A stretch of DNA of 64,000 bases from Alviniconcha marisindica. Taxonomy: Eukaryota > Mollusca > Gastropoda > Provannidae. Positions 15,336 to 27,484 of this stretch are shown one piece after another; the first letter of the stretch is position 1; each line of letters starts with the position of its first letter. Location: positions 320,001 through 384,000 of the forward strand of contig JABMCL010000509.1 in assembly GCA_018857735.1 (NCBI GenBank), read 5' to 3'. A model generated the notes under the pieces. The model made no database searches. It saw nothing but the letters and a program-made list of their open reading frames with translations, and was not told the DNA's origin. The translations under genes and the position numbers were made by a program.

Positions 15336-15392
<57 letters not shown>
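15336..15392. repeat. (CA)n microsatellite
   Basis: Uninterrupted CA run preceded by scattered CACA and CACG units. Confidence 0.95.
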
Positions 15393-15393
<1 letters not shown>

Positions 15394-15609
15394 CAAGAAG
15401 AAGAAGAAAGTGATAAATACTAACCTTGTGCAACAGAAAATTGTGACAAACAACAGCAAGGTATCCATCACGCACTTCACAGAACGCCAAACAAAGCAGA
15501 CTGAAATACGGATTGACAGAATTACTGTACGCAAAGGACTCCGTTCCAAGAAAAACTGTACTTTTCCGGCAAAGTTCACAGAATGTACCACAGTCCTCGT
15601 TTGAACCAG

Positions 15610-15745
15610 GAGAGCGGACACTCCTGTACTGCCGGATTTCCGGTTTCAAAGGAAAACACAGAAAGCTGTCAGGACAAACTTGTTACCTGGAAAGGGCAGA
15701 ATGACCCGGGGACGGACTGAGGGGGGGGGGGGGGGGGGGGGGGGG
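15610..15745 (+). repeat. Dispersed repeat B, copy 2, ending in a G-tract
   Basis: Same order as copy 1: GAGCGGACACTCCTGTA, a CACAGAAA block, a GGACAAAC block, then poly-G at 15,721-15,745. The shared G-tract suggests it belongs to the element and is not coincidental. Confidence 0.7.
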
Positions 15746-16351
15746 TGAGGGGAGAGCACTAAAGCATAGCTCAGTGAGGGAGAGACTGACCTCGACAGAG
15801 AGAACCGGGGGGTGGGGGTGGGGGGTTGGGAAGCAAAGAGGGACAGAGACAGAGAAACAGGGAATAAGAGAGACTGAATGAGAGAGATGCAGAGATCGAG
15901 AGAAAAAGAAAAAGAATAGTAAGAGGGGCAGAGAGAGGGAGACAGAGATAGAAAGCCAGACAGACAGACAGAGAAAAAGGTATTGATTCGAGAAGATGAG
16001 AAAAAATATATAATAAGAGAGAGAGAGCGAGAGAGAGGGAGAGAGAGAAAAGGGAGAGAGAAGAGGGGAGAGAGAGAAAAGGAGATTGATTGAACTTTAT
16101 TTCTCAACGGTGAAGATATTAGCACAAAGGCCGACTCACATATTGCCGTTGCTCAGTACTACTAATAACCAAGACATTCACGTTAAATAATTACAAAAGG
16201 GCTATAGACAATACAGCATCAGTAAAAATAAAAAAACATTAATAAAATAATAATAACACAACAACAATATAAAACTGACAGCGATTGCAAGGAAATGAAA
16301 AAAATAGCAGTGAAAAAAACTGGAGCAAAAAAAGTCTAAACACAGTTAAAC

Positions 16352-16353
16352 AC

Positions 16354-16413
<60 letters not shown>
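16352..16413. repeat. (CA)n microsatellite in LINE C 3' region
   Basis: About 30 CA units. Flanked by A-rich CAACAA tracts to 16,640. Confidence 0.95.
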
Positions 16414-16416
<3 letters not shown>

Positions 16417-17330
16417 CACACACACAAAAACACAACAACAACAAACAAAAACAAATGGGTAATTTACAGAGAGAGCAGGGGAAGGGAGGGATAAAATTAA
16501 GCTTAAGAAAAACGACAATATCAACAAGGAAAAAGAAATGGATACTAAATTAGTACATAAAATTAAACAAACAAAAAAATAAACAAAAAACAAAAAACAA
16601 CAACAACAAAACACAAAAACAAAAACACACACACACAACAACTACAACAAAAATATAAACAAATTAATAAGTAAAAGATATAGAAGGAATATATACATAT
16701 ACACACATTCATGTATATACACAGACATGTATGCACATATTATACAACACAACACGCGCGGCGCGCACGCGCGCGCACACCCCCCCTCCACATACACACA
16801 CATACAGGGCAATGATGTGGCAATGAATATTCTAATAGCACTGCGATGATAACAATATACTACCGCTACTACCGCTAATACTATGAACAAAAAATTGGAA
16901 AGATAAAAGGATTAAAACATTTAAATTAATATTTTGTATACTTAGCACAAAACTGGTATACAATCAAGACAAGAAATGTACCTCACCATCCAAGGAAAAT
17001 ATATCCATATATTTAAAACATAATTGCACGCACACGCCTGGGCGTGCGCACACACTTATACATAAACACATAAAATGCCGGGTGTATCAAACATTAGGAA
17101 ACGGTTCAAGACTGAAAACTTATATGTTACATTCAGTACGAAAATGTTGAAGAGCTTTGATTTGAATGTGCTACTGAGCATGCTATTTTAAGACTTCTAG
17201 GTACGCTTTCCAACAAAAGGATCCAGAATAAGCAAAACTCCATCTTATAAATGTCAATTCTTGTTTGGGCAAAATAAGAATGCTTTTCCCGTGAACTATG
17301 GTCGTTGCGCGCCCAGTGGGACAAGCTGTC

Positions 17331-18514
17331 TCAGATATTGGGGTGATTTGTTATGGATAACTTTATGCACAAGATACATTTATTACACTGAAGTGCTCTT
17401 TTAAAGGTAATGGACAATATGAAATGTGCCCTCGTCCAGTTAGCATTGGCGAAGCAGCACAAAGAAATTGACTGCACGTTTGTGTACAGCTTTAAGTTTT
17501 TGATATGTACATCACTGCAGCCATCCCATACATTAGAGACATAATTAATTCTGGACATAATGTGAGCGTGAAAAAACGTATTACAAGCTTCACTGTTACA
17601 AAAGTGTCTGAGGCGAGAGAGCAGATACACATTTTTAGCAACAGCGTTAGTAATACTGTTAATATGAGCTTGCCATTTAAGTTGGTCATCAAGAATAACG
17701 CCAAGGTGACGATGTTCTGAAACTTGCTCTATTACCTGTGAATTCAACATGAGACAAAGAGGAGGTATACCACGCTGATGCTTTTGACGCGTGGCTACTA
17801 CCATACTTTTGGTTTTCTCTGGGTTGAGCAACATTGCATTCGCAGAACACCATTCAGTTACTTCTTGGATACTTGGCTGCAGCTTAGCATTTATAGCAGC
17901 TATGTTATTTCCAGAAGCAGAAAGAGACGAATCATCAGCAAACATGTCACAATCAACTTCAGTAGATGAAATACTCAACGGGAGATCATTTATATAAATA
18001 CTGAAGAGAAGAGGTCCAAGAACAGACCCTTGTGGAACTCCAACTTTGACAGAGCCCTCAGGTGAATAATGTCCAGCAACAAATACTTTCTGTTTTCTTT
18101 GGCTAATATATGTTTAAAAAAAAACTGAATGGCATTGTCGCTTAACTGATACGTTTTCATCTTTTTCAATAAAATCTGATGGTCTATAAGGTCAAAGGTT
18201 TTTTTGAGATCTAAAAAGACAACACCATTCAACTTTGAGTCATTTATGGAGGATAGTAGCCTGTCAACAAGACAGGTAAGTGCTGACTGACATGAATGTT
18301 GTGGTCGAATCCTGACTGATGTGTATTGGATTAGGTTGAATCTGTCAAGATATTTGAGCAGGTGCTTGTGCACGTGCTTCTCCAAGGGTTTAGAGATTGA
18401 AGACAAAACAGAAATGGGACGATAATTATTGATGTCAGTTAAATCTTTCGCTTTGGGAGAGGAACTACTTTTGCCGTTTTCAAGTCCGAAGGAAAACAGT
18501 TGTGGTTGATACAT
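17331..18514 (-). pseudogene. LINE C reverse transcriptase domain, frameshifted
   Basis: The N-terminal frame (18,514-17,990) has NNYRPISVLSSISKPLEKHV and GVVFLDLKKTFDLIDHQILL, the fingers and first catalytic-aspartate blocks. Near 18,050 the frame shifts; the new frame gives GVPQGSVLGPLLFS, and then CDMFADD at about 17,945 (the second and third catalytic aspartates), followed by the thumb. All catalytic blocks are visible, but the frame is broken at least once in the middle and again after about 17,440. Confidence 0.85.
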
Positions 18515-19540
18515 AAATTATAAACATATGCTAGGTGTTGAACAATGTATGGTAAAGAAAGCATAATAATTTTATTACTAATTCCATCACAACCAGAGGT
18601 ATTTTTGCTACCAACACTGGAAACTATTTACCAACTTCATAAGCTGTAATTTCAGGGATGATGAAAAGTGTCATCAAATTTAAGCCTTTTTGTGCAAAAA
18701 TCTTCAGTTCATCGGAACATTGATACTCTTCACCCCCCCCCCCCCCCCGACGCGTTTTAGTTAATGTTTTCGCTAGAGACAAAAAGTGATCATTAAATAC
18801 CTCCGCAGTTAAAGTACTTGGTATATTCTGTTTACAAGAGAAATTCTTGGTAAGAGCATTCAGAGCTTTCCAAACCAAGCAAGTGTTGTCAGTTTGGTTG
18901 GACACAATTTTCTCAAAATATGTCTTTTTTGTCTGCCTGTCTTCTTTGCTTTTTAAATTCAGGGTAGTTTTTCTGCTTCTTAAATCGGTCCCTTTGTTTC
19001 ATAGGCCCGTCGAATGTCAACTGTGAGCCAGGGAGGCAACGACCTATTTTTTACACGCTGTCTCCGAATAGGGACATGCTTGTCGTAGACCAGTAAGAAC
19101 AATTTATAGAAATGGGTCAGGGCTTCATCTGGGTCACTAAGTCCATATATTGCACCCAAAAGAAGTGTTACTTAAATCACAGAGAAAAGAACCTGCATCA
19201 AAATGTTTGTAAACCTATACGTTACAGTGGTGTGTTTCCCAGCCTTTGCCTTTGGAATCTGACAAGAAAGTGCAACAGACCGGATAATGATCGCTCATGC
19301 TGTTATTGGTACATGTGTACGTATTAGTCTGTCCGGATTGCTCACACATATATGATCAATAAGAGTTGAAGTTGTCGAAGTCACCTTGTCGGGGATGTAC
19401 ACATTGGGTAAGTTAAACAGGGACAGAGTTGATACCCATGCTGGGTTGGGTTTGAACATATCAAGTTAAAATCACCAAGAAGCAAAATTTCATTGTGATG
19501 CTTGCTGTTTTGGACTTTGTCCATCATGACAACAAATTCA

Positions 19541-19930
19541 TCAAACCAGACCCAAAATGGACGAGGGACTTCTATAAATGAAGGCTATGAGGAATGGAGG
19601 GCCTCTTCCTGTTTTGACCTGAAGCCAAATGCTTTCGACATACGTAGATTCCAAATCATAGCGCCTATGAGTGAAATCCCGGATAGAATTATGAACATAC
19701 ACCGCGATCCCTGTATGCCCAGGTTCATCCGCGTCCCTTCGTAAGATTGAATATTTGGGAAAGCTAACCACCTCGTCACTGACGTAAGAAGTAAGCCTAG
19801 ATTCAGACACACCAAAAATGTGTAAAATGTCTGATTGATGAACGAATACATTCACATCCGTCACTTTGTTCGCCAAGTGATAAATATTCAAGTGCCCAAC
19901 TGAAAGGTCCTTGGGACACGACACAGTCAT
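19541..19930 (-). pseudogene. LINE C APE-type endonuclease domain fragment
   Basis: This 129-codon minus-strand frame has LSVGHLNIYHLANKV near its start, IFGVSESRL, a TGIAVYVHNS block, YVESIWLQV and IAFIYRSPSS. That is the order of the exonuclease/endonuclease/phosphatase fold in non-LTR elements. It nicks target DNA in active relatives. The C-terminal third is not visible in one frame. Confidence 0.8.
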
Positions 19931-20635
19931 TGTTCTGGTTTCGAATTCAGAAGGAAAAAAAAATCAAATATGATCAGTAGATATATATATATATATAATA
20001 TTCACAGAAATAGCATAAAAAGCTAGCATACACACAAGAAAATAAAACGAAAGAAAGTCAGAGCTTTCAATACTCCCCAACACAGGCAGACAAAACCAAA
20101 ATGGTAGTTTCGGCCAAACAAGGTTTAGTTCAAAAGCAGCACATCTAGGGCCTGCAATATTCTAACCACACAGGGCTCGGTACTAAAAACGATCACCACA
20201 TTTTCCCACTATAATGGGAGTAAAGGAGAAACGCGTGGTGCACAAACAACAGATCAATGAGATGTGCGCTGTACACCGAGCACAACTTGTTCATCAAGTA
20301 ATGAATACTGAAAATGTGTCAAGTAAAGACTAAACGCTTTCGTTGTGTCAATAACTCAATCCAATCAAATTCTAATGTTGCAGAAAGCTAAAGGTAACTT
20401 GGTCACCCACCACCCAAAAAAAACAAAAAACACAAAAAAGGGGGGGGGGGGGGGGCAGGGGGGGAGGGGGGGGCTCAGGAACAATGTCATTCAGTGATTT
20501 AATACGCTCCTTCAAACGATCCTTGCTGGGGTCGAGGATACCAGTGAGGGAAAGGGTTTGGCCAAGGACCGGGACGGTAAGGTGGAAAAGGCCACGCAGG
20601 ATGAAAGAATGGCATTGGGTGCATGTTGTTCCTGG

Positions 20636-21486
20636 CTAGACTTTGAGCGGTAGTTGGGTTTTTTGCTCTCTACAACCAGGAGAGTGTGCGGGTCTGCTTC
20701 GATCTCCAGGTAGAAAATGTTCCCCAACACGATTCCCAGTAACAACGGGTATGCTGCTCAATGTTGGCCTCCTTCTTTGAACGTTCCTGGGTTCAGCATT
20801 CTCAGCATTCTTAAAAACACGGAAAGCTGTTGTGTTGTCGTAGTGACCGTGTTCTTCAGCACTTTGCCGACCAGGTCTCTTCAGTAGAGTGACAAGTCCC
20901 AGGAACGCCCTGACCTTCCTCAGCCAGAGTGACAGGCCTTTCATGTTGAGGTGGACTAAGTCAGTGGAGTACAAGAGCTTCGTAGGTTTATTGACTTTGT
21001 GGTCAACAAAATCCTCCTCAAAAATAAAGCTGACGTTGCCTTTCACACAAACTTGACGCAACACCGAGTTTAGGTGTTTGGTGACTGAAAGTGCCACAGG
21101 CTTCCTTGGAAGAAGGGCTGTGATGGCTACTTCAGCTTTGGGAAACACACGTGTCACCTCTGCCACCAGCTCTTTAAAGTCTGTTTCCAGGTCTTGAGCG
21201 GAGTACAGTTTGTGTACATCGTTGCCTCCAACGTGCAGAATTATCCGTTTGACGTCATCACGTACAGCACAGGCTCTGAGGGAAGCAGTGACGTCTGACA
21301 CCCTAGCTCCTGGCATGGTACGGACATGGGTCTTGCCAGTCCGGTCGAGTCTCTTCCTGCCCAAAGGTGCGGAGGTTGGAGTCACCGATGACGAAGTTCT
21401 GGATGCTGCCGCTTCTAGGGATATGGATTTTAAACTTAGGTCCACACGTGGCATTACGTCTTCTATCATTCGGGACAGAACTAAAT

Positions 21487-21528
<42 letters not shown>

Positions 21529-21571
21529 CGGAGAGTCTGAAGCGTGCCAATAATCCAGCCAACCCATTCAT
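20636..21571 (-). pseudogene. LINE C ORF1 with SGNH/GDSL esterase domain
   Basis: The 311-codon frame contains VGGNDVHKLY (SGNH block III, Gly-x-Asn-Asp) and STDLVHLNMKG (the Asp-x-x-His block). The block I motif VIGDSNLR is in the neighbouring frame at about 21,365-21,390, so one frameshift separates it. SGNH esterase ORF1 proteins are known from CR1 and related LINEs. The first residues derive from the adjacent (GA)n tract and are not real coding sequence. Confidence 0.75.
21488..21526. repeat. (GA)n microsatellite
   Basis: Uninterrupted GA run at the 5' side of LINE C. Confidence 0.95.
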
Positions 21572-21969
21572 CGAGCAACGTAAATCATAAATTTCAGTAA
21601 TGACATGACAACAGCGTAAGCATAACCCTTACTCTGTGTCACTGTTTACGCTGTTTTACATCGAGCAGTTCAACTTTGCAGCGGCTAATTACACAAGAAT
21701 GACCCGAGGCCTATTGTTTGGGACGCGTGCCCCCCACTTGCTTTCACAACTTGCGTGCTGCACGTGATTTCTCGTCTCCAGGGGCAGACTGCTGACTTCG
21801 CTAGCCCAAATTCCACTTCATCAAGTGGACTGGCATTGCTGTCTTTGTAATCAGCATTATTACTTCTAATAGCTGTAATAATAATAATGTGTTCTTTTGT
21901 GTGCAGATTGGAGCCCATAGCTTATTACAAGGCAAAGAACAAAACACAGTCAAAACAAATTTCTGCGAG

Positions 21970-21971
21970 CA

Positions 21972-22037
<66 letters not shown>

Positions 22038-22210
22038 ACGTCAGTGACAGCGGTGTATATGTCAGTGACAAATAGCGATGTATATGTCAGTGACAGATAG
22101 CGATGTATATGTCAGTGACAGATAGCGGTTTATGTACTAGTGACAGATAGCGGTGTATATGTCAGTGACAGATGGCGATGTATATATGTCAGTGACAGGG
22201 GGCGGTGTAC
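21970..22210. repeat. (CA)n microsatellite and 24-26 bp minisatellite
   Basis: (CA)n at about 21,971-22,036, followed by about six copies of a unit based on GTATATGTCAGTGACAGATA to 22,210. The same word returns at 22,420-22,443 and 22,656-22,680. Confidence 0.9.
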
Positions 22211-22241
22211 ATATAATTACGCAAACGAGTAAGTAAGTAAG

Positions 22242-22307
22242 TTGGTGTTTTACGACCAGTCAACCGGTACGGTTATATCAGGGCGAATTACGCAAGCGAA
22301 GAATAAC

Positions 22308-22384
<77 letters not shown>

Positions 22385-22531
22385 TTGACAGAGGGTGGTG
22401 TACGTCAGCGACAGATAGCGGTGTTTGTATATGTCAGTGACAGATGTTGGTCAACCTCTAATCTATTGGTGTTTTACGACCAGTCAACCGGTACGGTTAT
22501 ATCAGGGCGAATTACGCAAGCGAAAAATAAC

Positions 22532-22600
<69 letters not shown>

Positions 22601-22682
22601 TTGACAGAGGGTGGTGTACGTCAGCGACAGATAGCGGTGTTTGTATATGTCAGTGACAGATGTTGGTCAACCTCTAATCTAT
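22242..22682. repeat. 224-bp tandem segmental duplication containing (GT)n
   Basis: Units 22,242-22,465 and 22,466-22,682 are almost identical outside the (GT)n run. Each begins TTGGTGTTTTACGACCAGTC (a common SINE tail read in reverse), contains a long (GT)n run, and ends in ACCTCTAATCTAT. Only the microsatellite length and about one base differ. Confidence 0.95.
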
Positions 22683-22744
22683 AGAGAGACGTATCACGAT
22701 TCCCATACTGACTCACATTTCTCGTAATATTCTGACTCAGGCTC

Positions 22745-23290
22745 CACTTCAGCATGGCCCCTCCCTGCTGCTCCTAACACGTAGAGAGTCACAGGTCATT
22801 CCATGCAGAGGGGCCGAAGACAGAAAAGGTGCGGGAACCAACAGCAGAAATTTTCCTGGAATCTGGAGGCTGAGAGTTTCAAAAGCAGAGCGGAGAGTAC
22901 GAGGGGAGGGGGGGGGGTTGTGAATTTGAAGACAGTCGCAGAGACAAGACAAAGCAGTCCGCGTGATGTACATTTATAGCAGAGAGTGTTTATCTTGTGC
23001 TGAATTCTTTGCAGGATTGGGAGCCAGTGGATAGATTGAAACAGAAGAGTGATGTAGATGTGGTCGGTTTTACGTTTTTTTTCAGTATGAGGTCCATGGG
23101 AAAGATACTTCTGGACAGAACTAATTCGACGGAGCAGGTAGAACCAGAACTTAATTTGGAGTTTTAACCGATAACGTTCTTCATGGACGGTGCACGTGCT
23201 GTCGAGGAGAAAGTCGAGGCTTCTGACAGTCCGAGAGAGGGACTGTGGTATCGTCAAGCTGAAGGGTGTTGACGGAAATGAAGGACAGCT
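22745..23290 (-). mobile_element. LINE 3' fragment, minus strand, same family as 7570-8645
   Basis: The minus-strand translation has LLFQSIHWLPILQRIQHKIN, then LCYKCTSRG, LSASRFQENF and a final RAFSVFGPSAWND-like block spread over frames. These match the + strand copy at 7740-8040. A poly-C insertion near 22,905-22,920 and stops break the frame. The upstream part (23,080-23,250) reads as reverse transcriptase thumb. Confidence 0.8.
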
Positions 23291-23329
23291 TTTGTCTTGT
23301 TTCGACGAGCATCGTTAAAACCTGAACAT

Positions 23330-23870
23330 CGACCGTGTAGCCTACTGTATAATTGGAAGTGTGACAGTATAGCCTTCTGTAAAACTGGAACTTTAACAGT
23401 AGGCCTATAGCCTACTGTAAAATTGGAACTTTGACAGTATAGCCTACTGCAAAACTGGAACTTTGATAGTATAGCCTACTGCAAAACTGGAACTTTGACA
23501 GTATAGCCTGCTGCAAAACTGGAACTTTGACAGCATAGCCTACTTACTGCAAAACTGGAAGTTTGACAGGATAGCCAATTGCAAAACTGGAACTTTGACA
23601 GTATAGCCTACTGCAAAACTGAAACTTTAACAGTATAGCCTAGGCCTACTGCAAAACTGAAACTGTGACAGTATAGCCTACCGCAAAACTGGAACTTTCA
23701 CAGTACAATCTACTTACTGCAAAACTGGAAGTTTGACAGTATAGTCTACTTACTGTAAAACTGGAACTTTGACAGTATAGCTAACTGCAAAACTGGAACT
23801 TTGACAGTATAGTCTACTGCAAAATTGGAACTATGACAGTATAGCGCAGAAAAACTGGAACTAGGCTACA
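23330..23870. repeat. 32-bp minisatellite, about 17 copies
   Basis: The unit is based on TAGCCTACTGCAAAACTGGA plus ACTTTGACAGTA. Copies differ by point changes and small insertions such as TTACTACTGC or TAGGCC. Confidence 0.9.
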
Positions 23871-24530
23871 AGATATCTGCATCTTTTACAGTCAATGGCT
23901 ACAGCAAATCTGGAACTTCGAGGAATTATAGCATCAAGTTGCGTTAGATAATAATAATAATAATGATGATAATAATCATTCACATTTGTAATGCGCTCAA
24001 CGACAGTCTTCACGTTTGTAATGCGCTCAACGACAATCTGTGCGTTCAACAAACAAACAAAAAACAAACGACAACAAAAAAGGTCCTCTAAATGTAGGCC
24101 AAGATTAGATGCACGCGGATGGGCTTGAATTATTATGGGAAACGAGACGACCGTTGGCAATGTGGTCTGAATGATGACGAGAAACTCGCGAGATTATGGG
24201 AATGAGAGATGCACTAGTACTGACACCTACTACTGATGCTATGGGGAGGTCGCTGTCAACGTTCGACCCCGACAGTCCTGAAGGGAAGAGGTTCAGGCGT
24301 ACTCCCCCTGTGCACGAGTTGTTTTCACGGCTCAGCAACGCGACCGAGTCTCAGAGAAACAGGACCGAGGTGGGCGGTGCTTAGCTGTGGGCGGTGTTGT
24401 ATCTGAATCGTAAACCGGGCAGATAGGTGTTTTCGGCCTTCCTCTTTTGGCATATCTCTCCCCTACCTCCCACTGACCCCGTGTGTCGCACGTTCGCTTC
24501 GCGCGCACACGCATGTACACTCACGTGTAC
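23871..24530. other. Intergenic sequence, no gene recognised
   Basis: Contains an (ATA)n/(GAT)n run at 23,947-23,975 and a 29-bp duplicated word (CGTTTGTAATGCGCTCAACG) near 24,010. No supported gene. Confidence 0.5.
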
Positions 24531-24532
24531 TA

Positions 24533-24574
24533 TCAGTGTGTGTGTGTGTGTGTGTGTGTGTTGGGGGGGGGGGG

Positions 24575-24617
<43 letters not shown>
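24533..24617. repeat. (GT)n, G-tract and (GA)n
   Basis: (GT)n at 24,533-24,561, then a poly-G run to about 24,577, then (GA)n to 24,615. Confidence 0.95.
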
Positions 24618-24619
<2 letters not shown>

Positions 24620-24726
24620 CTTGAAAAAGGCCGTAGGCCCATGTCAATTGTGGTGACGAACACAGTCAAGCGACTTTAGGAAAACGTAAGGCCTGACAGG
24701 TACAACATCTGTCCAGACAAAACAGT

Positions 24727-24729
<3 letters not shown>

Positions 24730-24808
<79 letters not shown>

Positions 24809-24824
24809 AGAAGAAGAAGAAGAA
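24730..24824. repeat. (GA)n-(AGA)n microsatellite
   Basis: (GA)n for about 75 bp passing into (AGA)n. Two further G-tracts follow at 24,912-24,930 and 24,948-24,958. Confidence 0.95.
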
Positions 24825-25499
24825 TTATGGGCTACATAACAACGATCGAGGTCGTTTTTGAGAACGCTAGCAGCGGGACAAAGGAAAAGGGGCTCAGTAT
24901 TCGATGAAGCGGGGAGGGGGGGGGGGGGGGACTTGAAGAAAGAGAGAGGGGGGGGGGGAGGGGCAGTGTGTGAAGGAGGGTTTGAACGCCAAAGCCGGAA
25001 ACATGGCCTCAGAAACCTAATTCTGTAATTCTAGGAATGAGCAGAGGCGTATGCAGGCCAAGTACCGCTTCGATAGTCGCTGTGTAGCATTTGCAGCTAG
25101 GCCACTGTGTGGGCCATACGGGAAATATCTCGCTGTACGCGGCAGAGTAGGTAACTTACGGTGCGGAGTATTATTTTCTCACATTGTTACAATGCCGCTA
25201 TCGTGGATTCCCGTCCCTACAGCCCCCCGTGACAACGAGCCAACCAGGTACCATACCTACACTACATGCAGTACTGTTACTGAGCCAGCCTAGTCCGCAG
25301 TGCGCTACTCATGCATGCACTCTCCCAACGGGAGGGAATGTAGGGGAATCACCGGCTTTTCCAGTTGCTCGCTTGACACTTAACCCTTTCTCTGCCACAG
25401 GCTAAACCCTCGTGAGCCAAGGCGTTTAATGCAACTTTATGTAAATTGTTTTTGATAGAACTGTGCTCTACAGTGTGTATAGAATATCATATTTAGGTT

Positions 25500-25690
25500 A
25501 ATATGCATTATGTAAGCGCTCAGGGCGTTGATGAGCGCGCGATAAATGTACGTATTATTATTATTATCATTATTATAGGCAGAAGGACCTCGGTTCGAAT
25601 CCGCTTCGGCTCTCCTTTCTCTTCGAAAGTTGTGGTCTGCGGGATGTGATACATATTACTGTGACGTAAAAATTTGATGACACAGAAGAG
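25500..25690 (+). mobile_element. LINE-type 3' tail followed by 5'-truncated tRNA-SINE fragment
   Basis: A tail with CAGGGCGTTGATGAGCGC and (ATT)n lies at about 25,515-25,575; the same tail recurs at 43,165-43,205. From 25,577 a SINE fragment carries GGTTCGAATCC, a perfect B box at 25,592-25,602, followed by GCTTCGGCTCTC. The A-box half is missing. The sequence matches the SINE at 40,650-40,935. Confidence 0.7.
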
Positions 25691-25833
25691 AGACGGGGGA
25701 AGTTGGGGGGAAGGGGGGCTGAACTTTAGAATACGAATGGATGAAAAAGGAGTCCAACCTTGGAAAAGGAAAACAAACCTTGCAGTTCCAAACAGTCGGA
25801 AAGCACTCTTCCTTGGACGTAGACTGATATCCT

Positions 25834-26105
25834 AAGGGCAGGGAAAGGGTTAACGTGGTGTCCTAAGGGCAGGGAAAGGGTTAACGTGGGGTCCTAAGGG
25901 CAGGGAAAGGGTTAACGTGGGGTCCTAAGGGCAGGGAAAGGGTTAACGTGGTGTCCTAAGGGCAGGGAAAGGGTTAACGTGGGGTCCTAAGGGCAGGGAA
26001 AGGGTTAACGTGGTGTCCTAAGGGCAGGGAAAGGGTTAACGTGGGGTCCTAAGGGCAGGGAAAGGGTTAACGGGAGGTCCTAAGGACAGGAAACGGGTGA
26101 ACGAA
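25834..26105. repeat. 31-bp minisatellite, about nine copies
   Basis: The unit is TCCTAAGGGCAGGGAAAGGG plus TTAACGTGGGG, with G/T variation at the last positions. Copies are nearly identical, suggesting recent expansion. The last copy (about 26,070-26,100) is more diverged. Confidence 0.95.
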
Positions 26106-26770
26106 ACTGGCCCGCTTTCTCAAACCTTTCAAATTGTCTGCGAAAATACCTTGTTCGTGTAACAGACAGTTACGTTAACAAACGACGACAGAAATGAAGT
26201 GTATCTTCTCTTTGTTGATTGAGAAAAAAAAGGTGTTTTGGTGCGACATTTGCATAGGTTTTGTATTGTCTAATTAACAAGCGTTCTTTTTGACCATTTG
26301 TGTGTTTTGATATCTTTTCTCTCTCCTCTTTTCCCCTTTAATTACTATTCTTTCCACATCACTTCTCATGTTCGCAACTACATATATTTTCCTTTTGGTC
26401 GACATTTGTATAGTCTCAAGCAAACAAGTGTTAACCTGCTCCATCGCAAAATGAAATTGTCAAACTGAGTATCTTTTAAAAGTTTGCTTGACTGAAATTC
26501 CGAGAACTCTTCCAGTATTGTCAACTGACATGTTTCCACGAATAAAATCGTGTTTAAACCAGTCTATCTCACAAACCGACTACCCTCAGGAAGTATTGTT
26601 TCTCAAACCGGCTACCCTAGCTAGCTCAGGAAGTATTGTATCTCCAACGCAGGTATTCCCTCAAAACTATTCTCTTGTAGCCTACAGATTTTATCGATGC
26701 GAGACAAATGATTAAATTACAAGTAACTGTCTGATTCACTGTCATGACACACAATAACGTGTTTGGGTGC
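26106..26770. other. Intergenic sequence, no gene recognised
   Basis: No conserved frame. A short duplicated stretch with CTACCCT and CTCAGGAAGTATTGT occurs at about 26,575-26,645. Confidence 0.5.
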
Positions 26771-26774
26771 CTAT

Positions 26775-27290
26775 TTATATTCCGCGATTGTGACGGTAAG
26801 CAGGGTGACATATCCTGGAACCCACATTGGCACATGCTATAGCCACACCTAACGCAAGGAAGAATTGGAGAGAGAATATGAAACAAATGAAGTTGAATGG
26901 ACCTGGAACGTAGAAGCTAGACAAGGAGAAATTCCTGGCAGTAGGTGAAGCATGCATGGCTATATTCTGACCTACCCCAGGCTTTATGGGTAGAACCGTT
27001 GACAGCTCCGGGTTGTCAACAGAGGGAACCTTAATCCACACCCGCAGTACCCCACTGCGGCTGAAACAAGAGGTTGACGGTTTAAATTCCGAAGTAATCG
27101 TTTGACCCTTAATCTCAAAACTAACAAAACGTGGCAACTTTGTGCCCATCCTAGCATTTGGCTGTGGTATGCACTATCTTGGTTTTGAATATCTTCGATT
27201 CTGTGTTCAATTCTTCCTGCGAAATAGCAAACTGAGTTCCCATGCCAACGCTACAGGCATGCACACGTTAACGATCCCATGTCAGAAGAT
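26775..27290 (-). mobile_element. Probable repeat-derived ORF fragment
   Basis: The 124-codon minus-strand frame contains LPIKPGVGQNIAMHASPTAR followed by a hydrophobic stretch. I recall such text as recurrent in molluscan repeat-derived predictions, but I cannot name the family. There is no start or splice context, and neighbouring sequence is transposon debris. Confidence 0.35.
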
Positions 27291-27295
27291 AATTA

Positions 27296-27470
27296 CAGTT
27301 GAATACGCCTAAGTCGAACTTCGCGTAAGTCGAATCTTTTTTTAATTTCCCGACCAAAGCTGCTCTTTGTATGACTAAACGGATAAATCAAAAACGGATA
27401 AGCCGAATTTTAATCAAGTCGAACATGTTTTCCCCTTTTCCCAATCAGATAGGTCGAAGCCAAGCATTTT
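27296..27470 (+). mobile_element. Tigger/pogo-like DNA transposon end, partial
   Basis: Begins CAGTTGAATACGCC, followed by repeated AAGTCGAA / TAAGCCGAA words at 27,309-27,460. This is the style of Tc1-mariner-pogo (Tigger) terminal repeats. No matching opposite end or transposase frame is seen nearby. Confidence 0.45.
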
Positions 27471-27484
27471 AATTCTATCAGTTT

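Larger units (their letters stand above)
16084..21580 (-). mobile_element. Near full-length CR1-like LINE (family C), degenerate, minus strand
   Basis: Read on the minus strand, the element contains in order: ORF1 with an SGNH/GDSL esterase domain (about 21,420-20,640), an APE-type endonuclease (about 19,930-19,540), a linker, a reverse transcriptase (about 18,514-17,331), and a 3' region with microsatellites. It ends near 16,084 at TTGAACTTTATTT next to GA-rich sequence. ORF1 esterase plus APE endonuclease plus reverse transcriptase is the architecture known from CR1/L2-type elements. Several frameshifts and a poly-G insertion show it is dead. The 5' boundary is approximate and lies beside a (GA)n tract at 21,488-21,526. 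Confidence 0.85.

Noticed and set aside
26775..27149. Host gene on the minus strand
   Set aside because: No splice or start context, and text resembles a recurrent repeat-derived ORF; kept only as a low-confidence mobile-element fragment.
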